Origin: Mitsuaria sp. 7
GTDB taxonomy: Bacteria; Pseudomonadota; Gammaproteobacteria; Burkholderiales; Burkholderiaceae_C
NCBI RefSeq assembly: GCF_001653795.1
Contig: NZ_CP011514.1
Coordinates: forward strand, 4,358,279 to 4,422,278
Length of the DNA: 64,000 nucleotides
Direction: 5' to 3'
Shown here: piece by piece, positions 46,127-55,843 of the stretch
Position numbering within the stretch: position 1 is the first letter of the stretch
How the letters are laid out: each line of letters starts with the position of its first letter
Made by a program: the position numbers and the translations under genes
Notes under the pieces: model-generated
Database searches by the model: none
Told to the model about the DNA's origin: nothing
Seen by the model: only the letters and a program-made list of their open reading frames with translations

Positions 46127-48703
46127 ATGAAGCGGTTGCGGTCGGGCCTGGCGGTCCTGAATCTGGTCGTGCTCACGGCGTGCGGCGGTGATGGCGGCGG
46201 CGGCGGCAGCCCGGCGGCAGCGCCGTCCGGCGGACAGCCCGCATCGACGCCGGTCAGCACCGTCCCCGACGCGCCGGCCCCCGGCGCCTCCACGCCAGCC
46301 GTTCCGGACCAGCCCGCGTCCACGCCCGTCAGCACCGATCCGACGGCACCGTCCCAGCCGGATCCGACCACGCCGCCGGTCACGCAGCCGCCCGTGACGC
46401 AACCTCCGGTGACGCAACCGCCCGTCACGCAGCCTCCGGTCACTCAACCGCCTGTCACGCAGCCCCCGGTGACCCAGCCGCCGGTCACGCAGCCGCCAGT
46501 GACTCAACCCCCGGTCACCCAGCCTCCGGTCACCACCTACGCGGTCGGCGGCACCGTCACCGGCCTCATCGGGCCCGGGCTGGTGCTGCGGCTCAACAAC
46601 GCCGCCGACCTCGCGGTGGAAACGGATCGCGCCTTCTCGTTCTCCGCCGGATTGCCCTCGGGAACGGCCTACACCGTGACCGTGCAGCGCCAGCCGCCCA
46701 GGCAGAACTGCACCGTGCAGGCCGCGGGCAGCGGCACGCTCGCATCGGACGTCGCCTCGGTGCGCATCGCCTGCGCCCTGATCTCCCACCCGCCGATGCA
46801 ACTCAACGTCAGCGGCACGGTGAACGGCCTGAAGGGCAGCGGACTCGTGCTGGCCCTGGGCAGCCAGCAGATCGCCGTGCCCGCCGGCGCCACCTCGTTC
46901 GCTTTCCCCACGCCCTGGAACACCGGTCAGACCCCCCGGGTGTCCGTGGTGAGTCACCCCACCTCGGCAGGGCAGCGCTGCCTCGCCACCTCCCCCGGCG
47001 CCAACAGCGGACCGGAAACCGCCAACATCACTTACATCGACTGCGTCGACACCGCCCCGCTGTCGACCACGCCGGGGCTGACCGTCGACCGCGCCAGCGT
47101 CGACTTCGTGGCCGAGGAGGGCGAGACTCCCGCGCCCCAGACCGTGCGCGGCACCGTGCAGGGCACCACGCCCGCGACCGTGACCGTCCAGGTCACCAAC
47201 AGCGGCATGGCCTACGGCTACTACACCACGCTGTCGCCCCAGGCCGGCATGCTCGTGCTGTCACCGAAGTCGAGCCTGGATCTGGCGCCGGGCGTGTACC
47301 GCGACACGGTGACCGTGAAAGCCTGCGAGGACGCGGGCTGCACCCGCCAGATCACCGGCAGCCCCAGGACGGTCGACGTCACCTACACGATCAAGCCGAG
47401 GCAGACGCCGCGCGCGCTGCTTCCCGCCTTGCGCGGGGTCGCGTTCGCCGTCACGCCGAGCGGCTCCAGCACCACGCGCAGCATCGTCGTCCGGGAGAGC
47501 AGCGGCACGTCGGTCCCCTGGCAGGCGGTCAGCGATGCCGCCTGGCTGCTGGCCACGCCTTCGGGCGCGAGCAACGGGTCGCTGATCCTGACGGCGAACG
47601 CCGCGGGACTGACCGACGGGTTCCATGAAGCGACCGTCTCCCTGACGTCGACGACCCCGGGCGTGCGCGCGAGCGCGATCCGGGTCGGCCTCTACAAGAG
47701 CGGACAGGCGTCGGCCACCACGGTGTCGAATCAGCTGCCCAACGTCAACGACTACTCGCGCCCCGGCGTGCGCGTCGTCGACCCTGTCAGGCCCCTGATC
47801 TATTCCGCGGTGGGCGACACGATCGCCGCGCACCATCTGTACGGCGGCCAGCGCGCGGCGACCTTGACGCTGACGGGGATCGCCATCGCGGACCTGGCGG
47901 TCAGCGGCGACGGACGCCGGCTGTATGTGCTGGACGACAACAACACCGGCATCACCGTCATCGACGCGGCCACGCTCACCGTCGTGCGGCAGAACGCGCT
48001 GCAGGCCAACTACCGCCAAGGCAAGCGGATCGCCGCCGCGCACATCGCGGGCGAGGACCTTCTGGTGCTCACGGAAGCCGAGATGCCCATCGGGGAGACG
48101 ATCCGGATGGCCGCACCGGTGCTCCGCGCGGAAACCGGCCTGATCCTGGGTGAGGTCCGCGAGATGTGGCGCGTCACGCCGGCCATGCTCCAGATGAGCG
48201 GCGACGGCCGGGTGCTGTACGCGGGCACGATCGGGACCAGCGGCTATCTGGCGGCGCGTCGCTTCGACCTGCGGGCCAACGGCAAGGGCATGTTCTTCGG
48301 CGTGACGACCGGCATCAGCCCGGAGCTGAACGTGTCGAGCCTGCAAGACCTGGCCGTGAACCAGGACGGCTCCCGCGTGGTGGTGAGCTATTCCACCCAG
48401 CCCGTGCCGTTCGTCTACCGGTTCGACGGCAGCGCCCTGGTGCAGGAGGCGGCGATCACGCCCTTCTCCAACAACAGCATGCCGAACTACCACACGGGCA
48501 GCGTCAAGTTCGACATCGCGGACCGCCTGTTCATGAACAACGCCAACCAGGATGTCCGCGTCTACCGCGCCGACGGCACGCTGCAGAACCAGTGGCTCAA
48601 CGTGCCCTACGCGAGCGTCTGGACCACGCCCGCCGGCACGTTGCGCCTGTCTTCCGACGGACTCCGGATGATCGGCGGCAACGCACTCGCCGACGCGCCG
48701 TGA
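46127..48703 (+). CDS. PPVTQ-repeat surface lipoprotein with propeller-like C-terminus
   Basis: The 858-residue protein has a lipoprotein signal peptide ending VLTACGG (Cys19). A Gly/Pro/Ser/Thr-rich stalk follows, with ten and a half copies of PPVTQ (residues about 83-136). Residues about 140-300 hold two Ig-like units of about 70 residues (YAVGGTVTGLIGPGLVLRLNN..., LNVSGTVNGLKGSGLVLALG...), typical of repeats in lipoproteins of Burkholderiales. The last 400 residues contain BACON-like and YVTN-type beta-propeller sequence (IADLAVSGDGRRLYVLDDNNTGITVIDAATLTVV). It is probably surface exposed. The ribosome site is GGGAGAAG. Confidence 0.8.
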   Translation: MKRLRSGLAVLNLVVLTACGGDGGGGGSPAAAPSGGQPASTPVSTVPDAPAPGASTPAVPDQPASTPVSTDPTAPSQPDPTTPPVTQPPVTQPPVTQPPVTQPPVTQPPVTQPPVTQPPVTQPPVTQPPVTQPPVTTYAVGGTVTGLIGPGLVLRLNNAADLAVETDRAFSFSAGLPSGTAYTVTVQRQPPRQNCTVQAAGSGTLASDVASVRIACALISHPPMQLNVSGTVNGLKGSGLVLALGSQQIAVPAGATSFAFPTPWNTGQTPRVSVVSHPTSAGQRCLATSPGANSGPETANITYIDCVDTAPLSTTPGLTVDRASVDFVAEEGETPAPQTVRGTVQGTTPATVTVQVTNSGMAYGYYTTLSPQAGMLVLSPKSSLDLAPGVYRDTVTVKACEDAGCTRQITGSPRTVDVTYTIKPRQTPRALLPALRGVAFAVTPSGSSTTRSIVVRESSGTSVPWQAVSDAAWLLATPSGASNGSLILTANAAGLTDGFHEATVSLTSTTPGVRASAIRVGLYKSGQASATTVSNQLPNVNDYSRPGVRVVDPVRPLIYSAVGDTIAAHHLYGGQRAATLTLTGIAIADLAVSGDGRRLYVLDDNNTGITVIDAATLTVVRQNALQANYRQGKRIAAAHIAGEDLLVLTEAEMPIGETIRMAAPVLRAETGLILGEVREMWRVTPAMLQMSGDGRVLYAGTIGTSGYLAARRFDLRANGKGMFFGVTTGISPELNVSSLQDLAVNQDGSRVVVSYSTQPVPFVYRFDGSALVQEAAITPFSNNSMPNYHTGSVKFDIADRLFMNNANQDVRVYRADGTLQNQWLNVPYASVWTTPAGTLRLSSDGLRMIGGNALADAP
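46373..46534 (+). repeat. 15-base coding repeat array (PPVTQ x 10.8)
   Basis: Ten full 15-base units and a partial eleventh encode PPVTQ. Third-codon positions differ between units (for example CCG CCC GTG ACG CAA against CCT CCG GTC ACT CAA), so the protein repeat is kept while DNA copies have drifted. This is not a recent slippage array. The product would be a stiff extended stalk lifting the rest of the lipoprotein from the outer membrane. Confidence 0.9.
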
Positions 48704-48749
48704 GGACGGACGCCGGCGGGCGGAGCGCGCATGCACAATCTCCCGCCAA

Positions 48750-51221
48750 ATGCGTGGATTGCCCAGCCTCTTCCTTAGACGCGTCCAACGACTCCTGATC
48801 GCGGGGGCGCTGGCCCCGCTGCTGGCGCTCGCCGCGCCTGGCCCTGAGCTGGCGCCTCCCGCCGCTTCGGGGATTGCCGCGATCGCGCCCGTCGCGGCGC
48901 CCGACATCCTGACGCGCGCCGACGAGGACCTGCAGCGCGTCGATCGCGCGAAGCGCCTGCTCCAGGCGCCTGAGCCGTCCGAGCGACTGGCCCGGGACCT
49001 CGACGACATCGCGCGCCCCGTCAACGCCAAGCTCAACGCCGCCGCCGGCGGCGCGCTGCGCGCGCTGACGGTCATGCGCCTGGAGAGCCTGGCTCGGCAT
49101 TGGGATTTCGACGAACGTCGCTTCGCCCGATGGGAGGAGCGGTCCGGCCGCGCGCTGTCACCGTATGCGGACACGGCGCTCCAACTGGCTCAACGCCGCG
49201 CGGCGTGGTCGGCGACGCGCGCGGCCGGGCTTCTCGACGGACTCCCTCCCGCGCTTTCGGCGCGCGTGGACACGATGCTCGCGCAGTTCGACGCCTCCGA
49301 GGAGGCGCTCGGTCTCGTGCTGGCGAAGCAGTTCGACCTGACGCAGCGCGCGAGCGAACTGAAGGCGCGCATCCAGTCCGGTCGCGACGAGGTCGATGCG
49401 GCCATCGACGAGATCGACCGCCAGCTGCTGCGCACCGACGTGCCGCCGCTGTGGAAGGACTTCAGACCTGGCACCGGCACGGCCGAGGCCGTTGCCGCGA
49501 TGGAGCGCGGCTTCGAGATCGAGCGCCAGTTCGCGATCGACTACCACGCGGCGGACGGCGGCAACCAGCAGGCGCTGCGCCTGTTCCAGATCCTGCTGCT
49601 GCCGCTCATCCTGTGGCTGGCCGTGCGCAGCCGTCGCACGCCGGAAGAGGGCGCGCCCGGTCACGTGGCGCGCGCGCTGCGTCGCCCCGTCTCCTCGTGG
49701 CTGCTGCTGGCGATGCTGGGCGTGCTGGTGCTGGAGCCCGACGCGCCGCTGCTCGTCCAGGAGATCGCGCTGGTGCTGGCGCTCATCCCCGTGCTTCGGC
49801 TGCTGCCGTCGGGCACGGTCCGGGCGCTGGGCGTCTGGCCCTACGTCGCGGTGGCGCTCTACTTCGTCGACCGCCTGGGCGTGGCGATCCCCGTCGACAT
49901 CGGGCTGTACCGGCTCTACGCGCTGGGCGTGAGCGCGCTGGCCATCGGACTCACCGTGTGGCTGCTGCGCAGCGCGCCGGGCGATCGGGCGAGCGGTGAG
50001 AGCCGCCTCCGGCAGACGGTGCGCCGGATCAGCTGGGTCGTGATCGCCGTGCTCGCGGTGTCGATCGTGTCCAACATCGGCGGGAACATCTCGCTGGCGG
50101 AGACCTTGACCAGCGCCGTGATCGACAGCGGCTACATGGCCGTGCTGCTCTACGCGGGCGTGGCGGCCGTGCGCGGCATCCTGCACGCGCTCGGACGACA
50201 GCCCGAGCTGGTGGAGCGCAAGCTGGTCCGCCAGCACGGGCCCACCTTGGAAGTGATGGTCACCCGGCTGCTGGTGCTCGCCGCATGGCTGGGGTGGCTC
50301 GTCTACAGCATGGACCGTTTCCGCGTGCTGCGGCCCTTGCGCGCCATCGGCACCGAGGTGCTGAATCTCGGCGTCGACGTGGGCGAGGTCTCGATCCACC
50401 TGGGCGACGTGCTGGTGTTCCTGCTGTCCACCTGGCTGGCCCTGTGGGTCGCCCGCGCGGTCCGTCGACTGCTGCGCGACGAGCTGCCCCACCACGCGGC
50501 CTTGCCGCGCGGCGTCGGCAACAGCATCGCCTCGTTGAGCTACTACGGCGTCCTGCTGCTCGGCCTGCTGGTGGCCTTGTCCGCGGCGGGCTTCAAGGTG
50601 AGCCAGCTCGCGCTGGTGTTCGGCGCGTTGAGCGTGGGCATCGGCTTCGGCCTGCAGGGCGTCGTCAACAACTTCGTCTCCGGCCTGGTGCTGATGTTCG
50701 AGCGTCCGATCCAGCCGGGCGACATGGTCGACGCCGCGGGCACCTCGGGCACCGTGCGCGAGATCGGCCTGCGCGCCACCATCCTGCGCACCTTCGACGG
50801 TGCCGACGTGGTCGTGCCCAACGGCCTGCTGCTGAGCGGGAACCTCACGAACTGGACGATGTTCGATCGCAGCCGTCGCATCGAGATCCCGGTGAACGTC
50901 GCGTACGGATCCGATCCGGCGCAGGTGTTGTCGGTGCTGGGCGCGGCGGCGCGCGAGACGCCCGGCGTGGCCGTGAGTCCGCCGCCCGTGGTGCTGATGA
51001 GCAGCTACGCGGACAGCGCGCTGAACTTCGTGGTGCGCGTGTGGACGCAGGACGTCGGCGGATGGACGGCCCTGCGCGGCGAACTGCTCGCCCGCATGCT
51101 CGCGGCGCTCGATCAGGCCGGCATCAGCATCCCGTATCCGCAGATGGACGTGCATCTGCGGAGCACGACGGAAAGCGTTGGCACCGCGGGCAAGATCACC
51201 GGTGCTGCAGAGACGGGCTGA
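48750..51221 (+). CDS. MscS-family mechanosensitive channel with long N-terminus
   Basis: The 823-residue protein has a signal-like hydrophobic start, a helical periplasmic-like N-terminal domain (about 60-290), many membrane segments (about 290-620) and the MscS core: pore helix region VGIGFGLQGVVNNFVSGLVLMFERPIQPGD at about 630-660, then beta and alpha/beta domains (DAAGTSGTVREIGLRATILRTFDGADVVVPNG; RRIEIPVNVAYGSDP). It opens when membrane tension rises, protecting against osmotic downshock. Length and domain layout resemble MscK/MscM-type channels. Confidence 0.9.
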   Translation: MRGLPSLFLRRVQRLLIAGALAPLLALAAPGPELAPPAASGIAAIAPVAAPDILTRADEDLQRVDRAKRLLQAPEPSERLARDLDDIARPVNAKLNAAAGGALRALTVMRLESLARHWDFDERRFARWEERSGRALSPYADTALQLAQRRAAWSATRAAGLLDGLPPALSARVDTMLAQFDASEEALGLVLAKQFDLTQRASELKARIQSGRDEVDAAIDEIDRQLLRTDVPPLWKDFRPGTGTAEAVAAMERGFEIERQFAIDYHAADGGNQQALRLFQILLLPLILWLAVRSRRTPEEGAPGHVARALRRPVSSWLLLAMLGVLVLEPDAPLLVQEIALVLALIPVLRLLPSGTVRALGVWPYVAVALYFVDRLGVAIPVDIGLYRLYALGVSALAIGLTVWLLRSAPGDRASGESRLRQTVRRISWVVIAVLAVSIVSNIGGNISLAETLTSAVIDSGYMAVLLYAGVAAVRGILHALGRQPELVERKLVRQHGPTLEVMVTRLLVLAAWLGWLVYSMDRFRVLRPLRAIGTEVLNLGVDVGEVSIHLGDVLVFLLSTWLALWVARAVRRLLRDELPHHAALPRGVGNSIASLSYYGVLLLGLLVALSAAGFKVSQLALVFGALSVGIGFGLQGVVNNFVSGLVLMFERPIQPGDMVDAAGTSGTVREIGLRATILRTFDGADVVVPNGLLLSGNLTNWTMFDRSRRIEIPVNVAYGSDPAQVLSVLGAAARETPGVAVSPPPVVLMSSYADSALNFVVRVWTQDVGGWTALRGELLARMLAALDQAGISIPYPQMDVHLRSTTESVGTAGKITGAAETG

Positions 51222-51294
51222 CGTCTCCCATCCGGGCGAAGCCCCCCTGCCCCGCCGGTGGTATGTTCCGCGCTCCGCACCTCCGGCCCCTGAC

Positions 51295-54200
51295 ATGCAA
51301 GCACCCGGTCCTCGTCTGCTTCGATCCATCGTCCGTGCCGGACTCGCGTTGCTGCTGCCGCTCTTCGGCGCAGGATCCGCGATCGCCGCGGAGGCGCCGA
51401 CGCCCGACCGCCTCACGCTCACCGAGCTGCTGAAGCACCCGCCGCTGGACCAGCTCCACCACACCTCATGGGGCGCGCGGGAAGGCCTGTTCGGCCCGGT
51501 CTACAGCCTGGCGCAGACCACCGACGGCTACCTCTGGCTGGGCACCGACCGCGGCCTGCTGCGCTTCGACGGCGTCCGCTTCGAGACCTTTGAATCACTC
51601 GCCGGCGAGACGCTGCCCGAACGGTCCGTGCTCTCGCTCCACGCCACCCCGGACAACGGCTTGTGGATCGGCTTCATGCGAGGCGGCCTCGCCCAGGTCC
51701 GCAACGGTCACGTCCTGCTGCGGGAACCCGCGCGCCCCGGCGGTTTCGAAGGCGCCACACGCGGCTTCGCGCAGGAGAAGGACGGCACCGTGTGGGTGGC
51801 CAGCACGCGGGGACTGTTCAAGCGGACCGGCGACCGCTGGCAGCGCATGGGCAAGGCGGAGGGCTATCCCGAGCCCGCCCCGGATCTCCTCACCTGGAAC
51901 GTGCATCTGGACGGCGACGCCAACCTCTGGGTCAACAACACCCAGGGCCTGCTGGTGAAGGCCGCCGGGACCGCCCGCTTCTCGCGCGTCGAGACACCGG
52001 GAAAGAACCCGAACTTCCTGTCGGTGGATCCACAGGGGCGCGTCTGGCTCGTGGCCCAGATGGAGCACAACCAGATGCGCTACTTCAGGGCACCGCGGCC
52101 GCAAGTGCCCGGGGAGTCCTTCGGCAACGGACACCCCGTCCACGCCAGCACCTACATGCCGATCTTCGACAGCGACGGCAACTTCTGGTCCGGCGCGCTC
52201 GACGGCGTGACGCGCGAGCGCTTCCCCGGCCTCGAGCCCGCAGCCGGCCTCAGTCTCCCCGCCGAAAACATCGCACCACCGCCCATTCCGCTGGTGCCCT
52301 TCGTTCCCGCAGCGGGCGCCTCGGCGCCCGGCGTGACGCAGACCTACGACTTCCATCTGCCAGCCCTTCAGCGGCTGACACCAAACCAGCGACTGAGCGG
52401 CGACCAGGTCCTGCGCCTCCTGCAGGACCGCGAGGGTTCGGTCTGGATCGCCACGAACGGCGGACTCGACCGCCTGCGACCGACGCGGGTTTCGCTCGTC
52501 CAGTTCCCGGCGGCCATGTCCGCGCTCGCGATGGCCGCCGGCCCGCAAGGCGATCTCTGGTTCACCTCGCGCAACGCCACCTTCCATCTGCAGGCGTCCG
52601 GCAGCGGCCCGGACCTGTCGCGCTACGCCATGCCCTATGGCTCCGTGAGCCGGGTGTTCGTCGACCATGCCGGCACGGTGTGGACCGGCGACAAGAACGG
52701 ACTGTGGCGCCTGGGCCCGGACGGTCGCTTCGTCGACGAACGCCGCGAGGCGTTCCCCGACTGGAAGGGCATGCTGAAGGACATCGCCGAAGACCGCGCC
52801 GGAACGATCTGGGTCGCCACGCAGTTCATGGGCCTGCTGCGCCGCTTCAGCGACGGACGCTGGGAGCGGCTGTCCGGTACCAAGGGCTTCCCGCCGGGCT
52901 CCCTCGCGTCCAGCATCTCCGTCGACCAGCAAGGACGCGTCTGGATCGGCTACGTCGACGGCCAGGTCCTGCGCGTCGACGAAGGCGATCGGGTCACGCG
53001 CTTCGCCGACAAGGAGGGGCTGCGCGTCGGCGGCGTGCTGGCGATCACCGCGGGCCAGGGGCACGTGTGGATAGGCGGCGACCGGGGCGCGCAGCGACTG
53101 GACGACGAGGGCCACTTCCTCGAGCTGAAGGGCCGCTCGCCGGATGCGCTCAACGGCGTGAGCGGCATCGTCGAAACTCCCGAGGGCGAGCTCTGGCTGA
53201 ACGGCGCCGCCGGCATCACGCGCGTCGCGGCCACCGACCTGCAAAGAGCCATCACGGAGCCGGGCTTCCAGGTGCCGCTGACGCAGCTGGACACCCAGGA
53301 CGGCTTGACCGGCCGGGCGGAGACCAACTGGCCGCTGCGCACCGCGCTGCAGACGCCGGACGGCCGGCTCTGGTTCGCGATGACCAACGGCGTGGTGACC
53401 GTGGACCCCGCCAGGCTGAAGCGCGCCGCCGCGCCCGCTGTGCTCGACGTCCAGCGGGTGCTGGTGAACGGTGCGCCGCTGACGCCGCAATCCGGTGGCC
53501 TGGTGCGGGCGGTCGCGGGGACGAAGGACCTGCAGGTCGACTACACCTCGCTCTCGCTGGCGATGCCCGAACGCGCGAACTTCAAGTACCGTCTTCGCGG
53601 TCTGGAGACGACCTGGCACGAGGCCGGCGCCCGCCGCCAGGCGTTCTATACGAACCTCGGTCCGGGCAACTACACCTTCGAAGTCCAAGGCACCAACGAG
53701 GACGGCGTCTGGAGCGCCGCGCCGGCCTCGTTCGCCATCGAGATCCCGCCCACCTTCCTGCAGTCGACCGGCTTCCGCGTGCTGTGCGCGCTGGCGGTGC
53801 TGATGGCCATCGCGCTCCTCGTGCGCATGCGCCTGCGGCAGATCGAAGCGCGGGCGCGCGAGCGCTACCGCGCGCGCCTCGACGAACGCACCCGCATCGC
53901 GCAGGACCTGCACGACACGCTGCTGCAGGGCTTCCAGGGATTGCTGCTGCGCTTCCAGCGCGTGGCGTGGGGCATCCCCGATGAATCCCCGGCGCGCGCG
54001 GAGATGGAGCGCGCGCTGGACCAGGCCGATGCGGTCGTCATCGAGGGTCGCAACCGCGTCACCGACCTGCGACTGCCGCCGCCGGACGTGGGCACGCTGG
54101 AGCAGACGCTCGAAGCGCTGGGCAAGGACCTCTCCGGCTTCCATGACGCGGCGTTCCGCTTCAGCGTCGACGGCACGCCGCGGCTGCTGGACGCGTGCGT

Positions 54201-54588
54201 GCATGCGGAGCTGGCGCTCGTGGGCCGCGAGGGGCTCTTCAACGCGTTCCAGCATGCGAAGGCGACGGGCATCGCGCTCACCATCGCGTACACCGATGCC
54301 ACCTTCACGATGAAGATCGCCGACGACGGCGTCGGCGTGCCGACCGCGACGCAGGTCGACGGCCACAGCCCGGGTCACTGGGGGCTGAGCGGCATGCGCG
54401 AGCGCGTGACCCGCGTGGGCGGCAGTTTCGAACTGCGCAGCGCGCCGGGCGCCGGGACCGAGGTGCTGCTGGGCATCCCTGCCGCGCAGGCCTATCGTCG
54501 GCGCGACAAGCCGCAGCGCCTCCCGGCGCTTCAGCGATGGCTGCGCGACCTGCTGGGCCGCGCGCTGCCCACGCGAGCGCCGGGCTGA
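51295..54588 (+). CDS. Propeller-sensor histidine kinase (HisKA_3)
   Basis: The 1097-residue protein has a signal peptide (cleaving near AIA-AEA), a long periplasmic ligand region of two-component-regulator propeller repeats (for example DGYLWLGTDRGLLRFDG, DNGLWIGFMRGGLAQ, AGTIWVATQFMGLLRR, about 55-740), a Y_Y_Y domain (about 775-835), one membrane helix (about 835-855), a HisKA_3 dimerisation domain with His873 (RIAQDLHDTLLQGFQG) and a HATPase domain (about 975-1070). Such sensors often detect polysaccharide fragments. The likely partner is the NarL-type regulator at 55844-56488, beyond an opposing gene. Homology starts at the ATG at 51295. Confidence 0.92.
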   Translation: MQAPGPRLLRSIVRAGLALLLPLFGAGSAIAAEAPTPDRLTLTELLKHPPLDQLHHTSWGAREGLFGPVYSLAQTTDGYLWLGTDRGLLRFDGVRFETFESLAGETLPERSVLSLHATPDNGLWIGFMRGGLAQVRNGHVLLREPARPGGFEGATRGFAQEKDGTVWVASTRGLFKRTGDRWQRMGKAEGYPEPAPDLLTWNVHLDGDANLWVNNTQGLLVKAAGTARFSRVETPGKNPNFLSVDPQGRVWLVAQMEHNQMRYFRAPRPQVPGESFGNGHPVHASTYMPIFDSDGNFWSGALDGVTRERFPGLEPAAGLSLPAENIAPPPIPLVPFVPAAGASAPGVTQTYDFHLPALQRLTPNQRLSGDQVLRLLQDREGSVWIATNGGLDRLRPTRVSLVQFPAAMSALAMAAGPQGDLWFTSRNATFHLQASGSGPDLSRYAMPYGSVSRVFVDHAGTVWTGDKNGLWRLGPDGRFVDERREAFPDWKGMLKDIAEDRAGTIWVATQFMGLLRRFSDGRWERLSGTKGFPPGSLASSISVDQQGRVWIGYVDGQVLRVDEGDRVTRFADKEGLRVGGVLAITAGQGHVWIGGDRGAQRLDDEGHFLELKGRSPDALNGVSGIVETPEGELWLNGAAGITRVAATDLQRAITEPGFQVPLTQLDTQDGLTGRAETNWPLRTALQTPDGRLWFAMTNGVVTVDPARLKRAAAPAVLDVQRVLVNGAPLTPQSGGLVRAVAGTKDLQVDYTSLSLAMPERANFKYRLRGLETTWHEAGARRQAFYTNLGPGNYTFEVQGTNEDGVWSAAPASFAIEIPPTFLQSTGFRVLCALAVLMAIALLVRMRLRQIEARARERYRARLDERTRIAQDLHDTLLQGFQGLLLRFQRVAWGIPDESPARAEMERALDQADAVVIEGRNRVTDLRLPPPDVGTLEQTLEALGKDLSGFHDAAFRFSVDGTPRLLDACVHAELALVGREGLFNAFQHAKATGIALTIAYTDATFTMKIADDGVGVPTATQVDGHSPGHWGLSGMRERVTRVGGSFELRSAPGAGTEVLLGIPAAQAYRRRDKPQRLPALQRWLRDLLGRALPTRAPG

Positions 54589-54589
54589 C

Positions 54590-55561
54590 TCACTTCAGGA
54601 ATTCGACGAGCGCGCCCATCGTGACGTCCGGGGACTCTTCCATGATCCAGTGGCCGGCGCCCTTCACGATGCGTCCGTCGACCGACTCCGCGACCAGACG
54701 TCCCTGCGCGATCAGGAACTCGCCCGAGGCCTTCTCGCCGGTGAGCACGAGCATCGGCATCTTCAGCTTCGTCTTCGACATCGCCTCGAAGTCCTTGGCG
54801 TCCTGCTCGAAGGCCTTGAAGTAGCCGAAGCCCGCGTGCATGCCGCCCGGCTGCCCGTACGCCGCGGCGTAGAACTTCCGATCGGCCTCGGGGATGGACC
54901 TGGTCTTGTCCGCGGCGAAGTCGTTCCAGAAGTGCTCGAAGTAGATGCGCTCGCGGCCCGCGACCAGCTTCTCCGGGACCTCGCCGTAGAAGTGGAAGTG
55001 CCACAGGTCGCGCAGCAGCCAGACCTTGGTCCAGTCGCCGACGCCCGGCAGGAAGGCGTCCAGCAGCGCGATCTTCTCGACCTCGTCCGGGTACTGCGCC
55101 GCGTACGCGTAGGCGACCATCAGGCCGATGTCGTGGCCGACGATCTTCACCTTCTTGTAGCCCAGCTGCTGCGTCAGCGCGTGGATGTCCTGGGCCAGCA
55201 GCTTCTTCTCGCCCGGGCGCTCGATCTTGCCGGAGCCGCCCGCGCCGCGCAGGTCGACGGCGATCACCGGTCCGTCCGTGGCCAGGCGCGGCATCAGCGG
55301 GCGCCACATCCGGCTGGTCTGCGCGTAGCCGTGCAGCAGCACGATGGGGGTGGCGTCGCCGGAGCCGGCCGTCAGGTAGTGCAGCTTCACGCCGTTCACG
55401 GTGGCGTCGCGTTCGACGATGGGGGCAGGTCTTGCCGTCGACGGCGCGGTCGACTGGGCCATGGCCGGCGAGGCCGCCATGAGAGCGCCGACGGCGCCGA
55501 TCGCGGCGCCTCCCGCGAGGAGCAGCGCCGCGACGGTGCGGCGGGTGGGGGTCGTTGTCAT
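54590..55561 (-). CDS. Exported alpha/beta hydrolase, epoxide hydrolase-like
   Basis: The 323-residue protein has a Tat/Sec-like signal (TPTRRTVAALLLAGGAAIGAVGALMAASPAMAQS, cleaving near residue 36) and an alpha/beta-hydrolase domain with LLHGYAQTSRMW, nucleophile elbow GHDIGLM (Asp144) and catalytic His304 (KGAGHWIMEE). An Asp nucleophile and signal peptide fit exported epoxide hydrolase/haloalkane-dehalogenase-like proteins. The ATG at 55561 has an AAGGAA site. It is convergent with the sensor kinase and divergent from the response regulator. Confidence 0.85.
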   Translation of the reverse strand: MTTTPTRRTVAALLLAGGAAIGAVGALMAASPAMAQSTAPSTARPAPIVERDATVNGVKLHYLTAGSGDATPIVLLHGYAQTSRMWRPLMPRLATDGPVIAVDLRGAGGSGKIERPGEKKLLAQDIHALTQQLGYKKVKIVGHDIGLMVAYAYAAQYPDEVEKIALLDAFLPGVGDWTKVWLLRDLWHFHFYGEVPEKLVAGRERIYFEHFWNDFAADKTRSIPEADRKFYAAAYGQPGGMHAGFGYFKAFEQDAKDFEAMSKTKLKMPMLVLTGEKASGEFLIAQGRLVAESVDGRIVKGAGHWIMEESPDVTMGALVEFLK

Positions 55562-55843
55562 GAGGAATTCCTTCAGGGCAAGGGGTTGCCGGGTGGCGTG
55601 GGACCTGCGCCCATTCGGCGAGGTGCCGGTGGATGTTCGCCAGCGTCGGCGTGCGCCGCCATGCCGGATAGGAGGCCCGCCGCCTGCCTCTTTCGTACAG
55701 GGTAGGCGGCCGGCGACGGGGCTTCCACGCGCTGTCACCTGGGCGCGGCAGCATCTCCCGAAGGAGAGATCCCGCCCCTCCCACGAACGGGCAGAGTCGT
55801 CGCGCGGAGGACCCGCAGAGAGGATCCGCGAAGAGGACACGCC

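Noticed and set aside
46373..46534. CRISPR-like or minisatellite array
   Set aside because: Units are 15 bases without spacers and differ at synonymous positions; it is a coding repeat of a lipoprotein.
51595..54378. Open frame of about 930 codons on the minus strand
   Set aside because: Antisense to the propeller sensor kinase, which has clear domain structure; the product is His/Arg/Gly-rich and featureless.
55562..55843. Possible small gene or RNA in the 282-base gap before the response regulator
   Set aside because: No frame with a ribosome site and sensible composition, and no convincing hairpin plus T-run; probably promoter region only.
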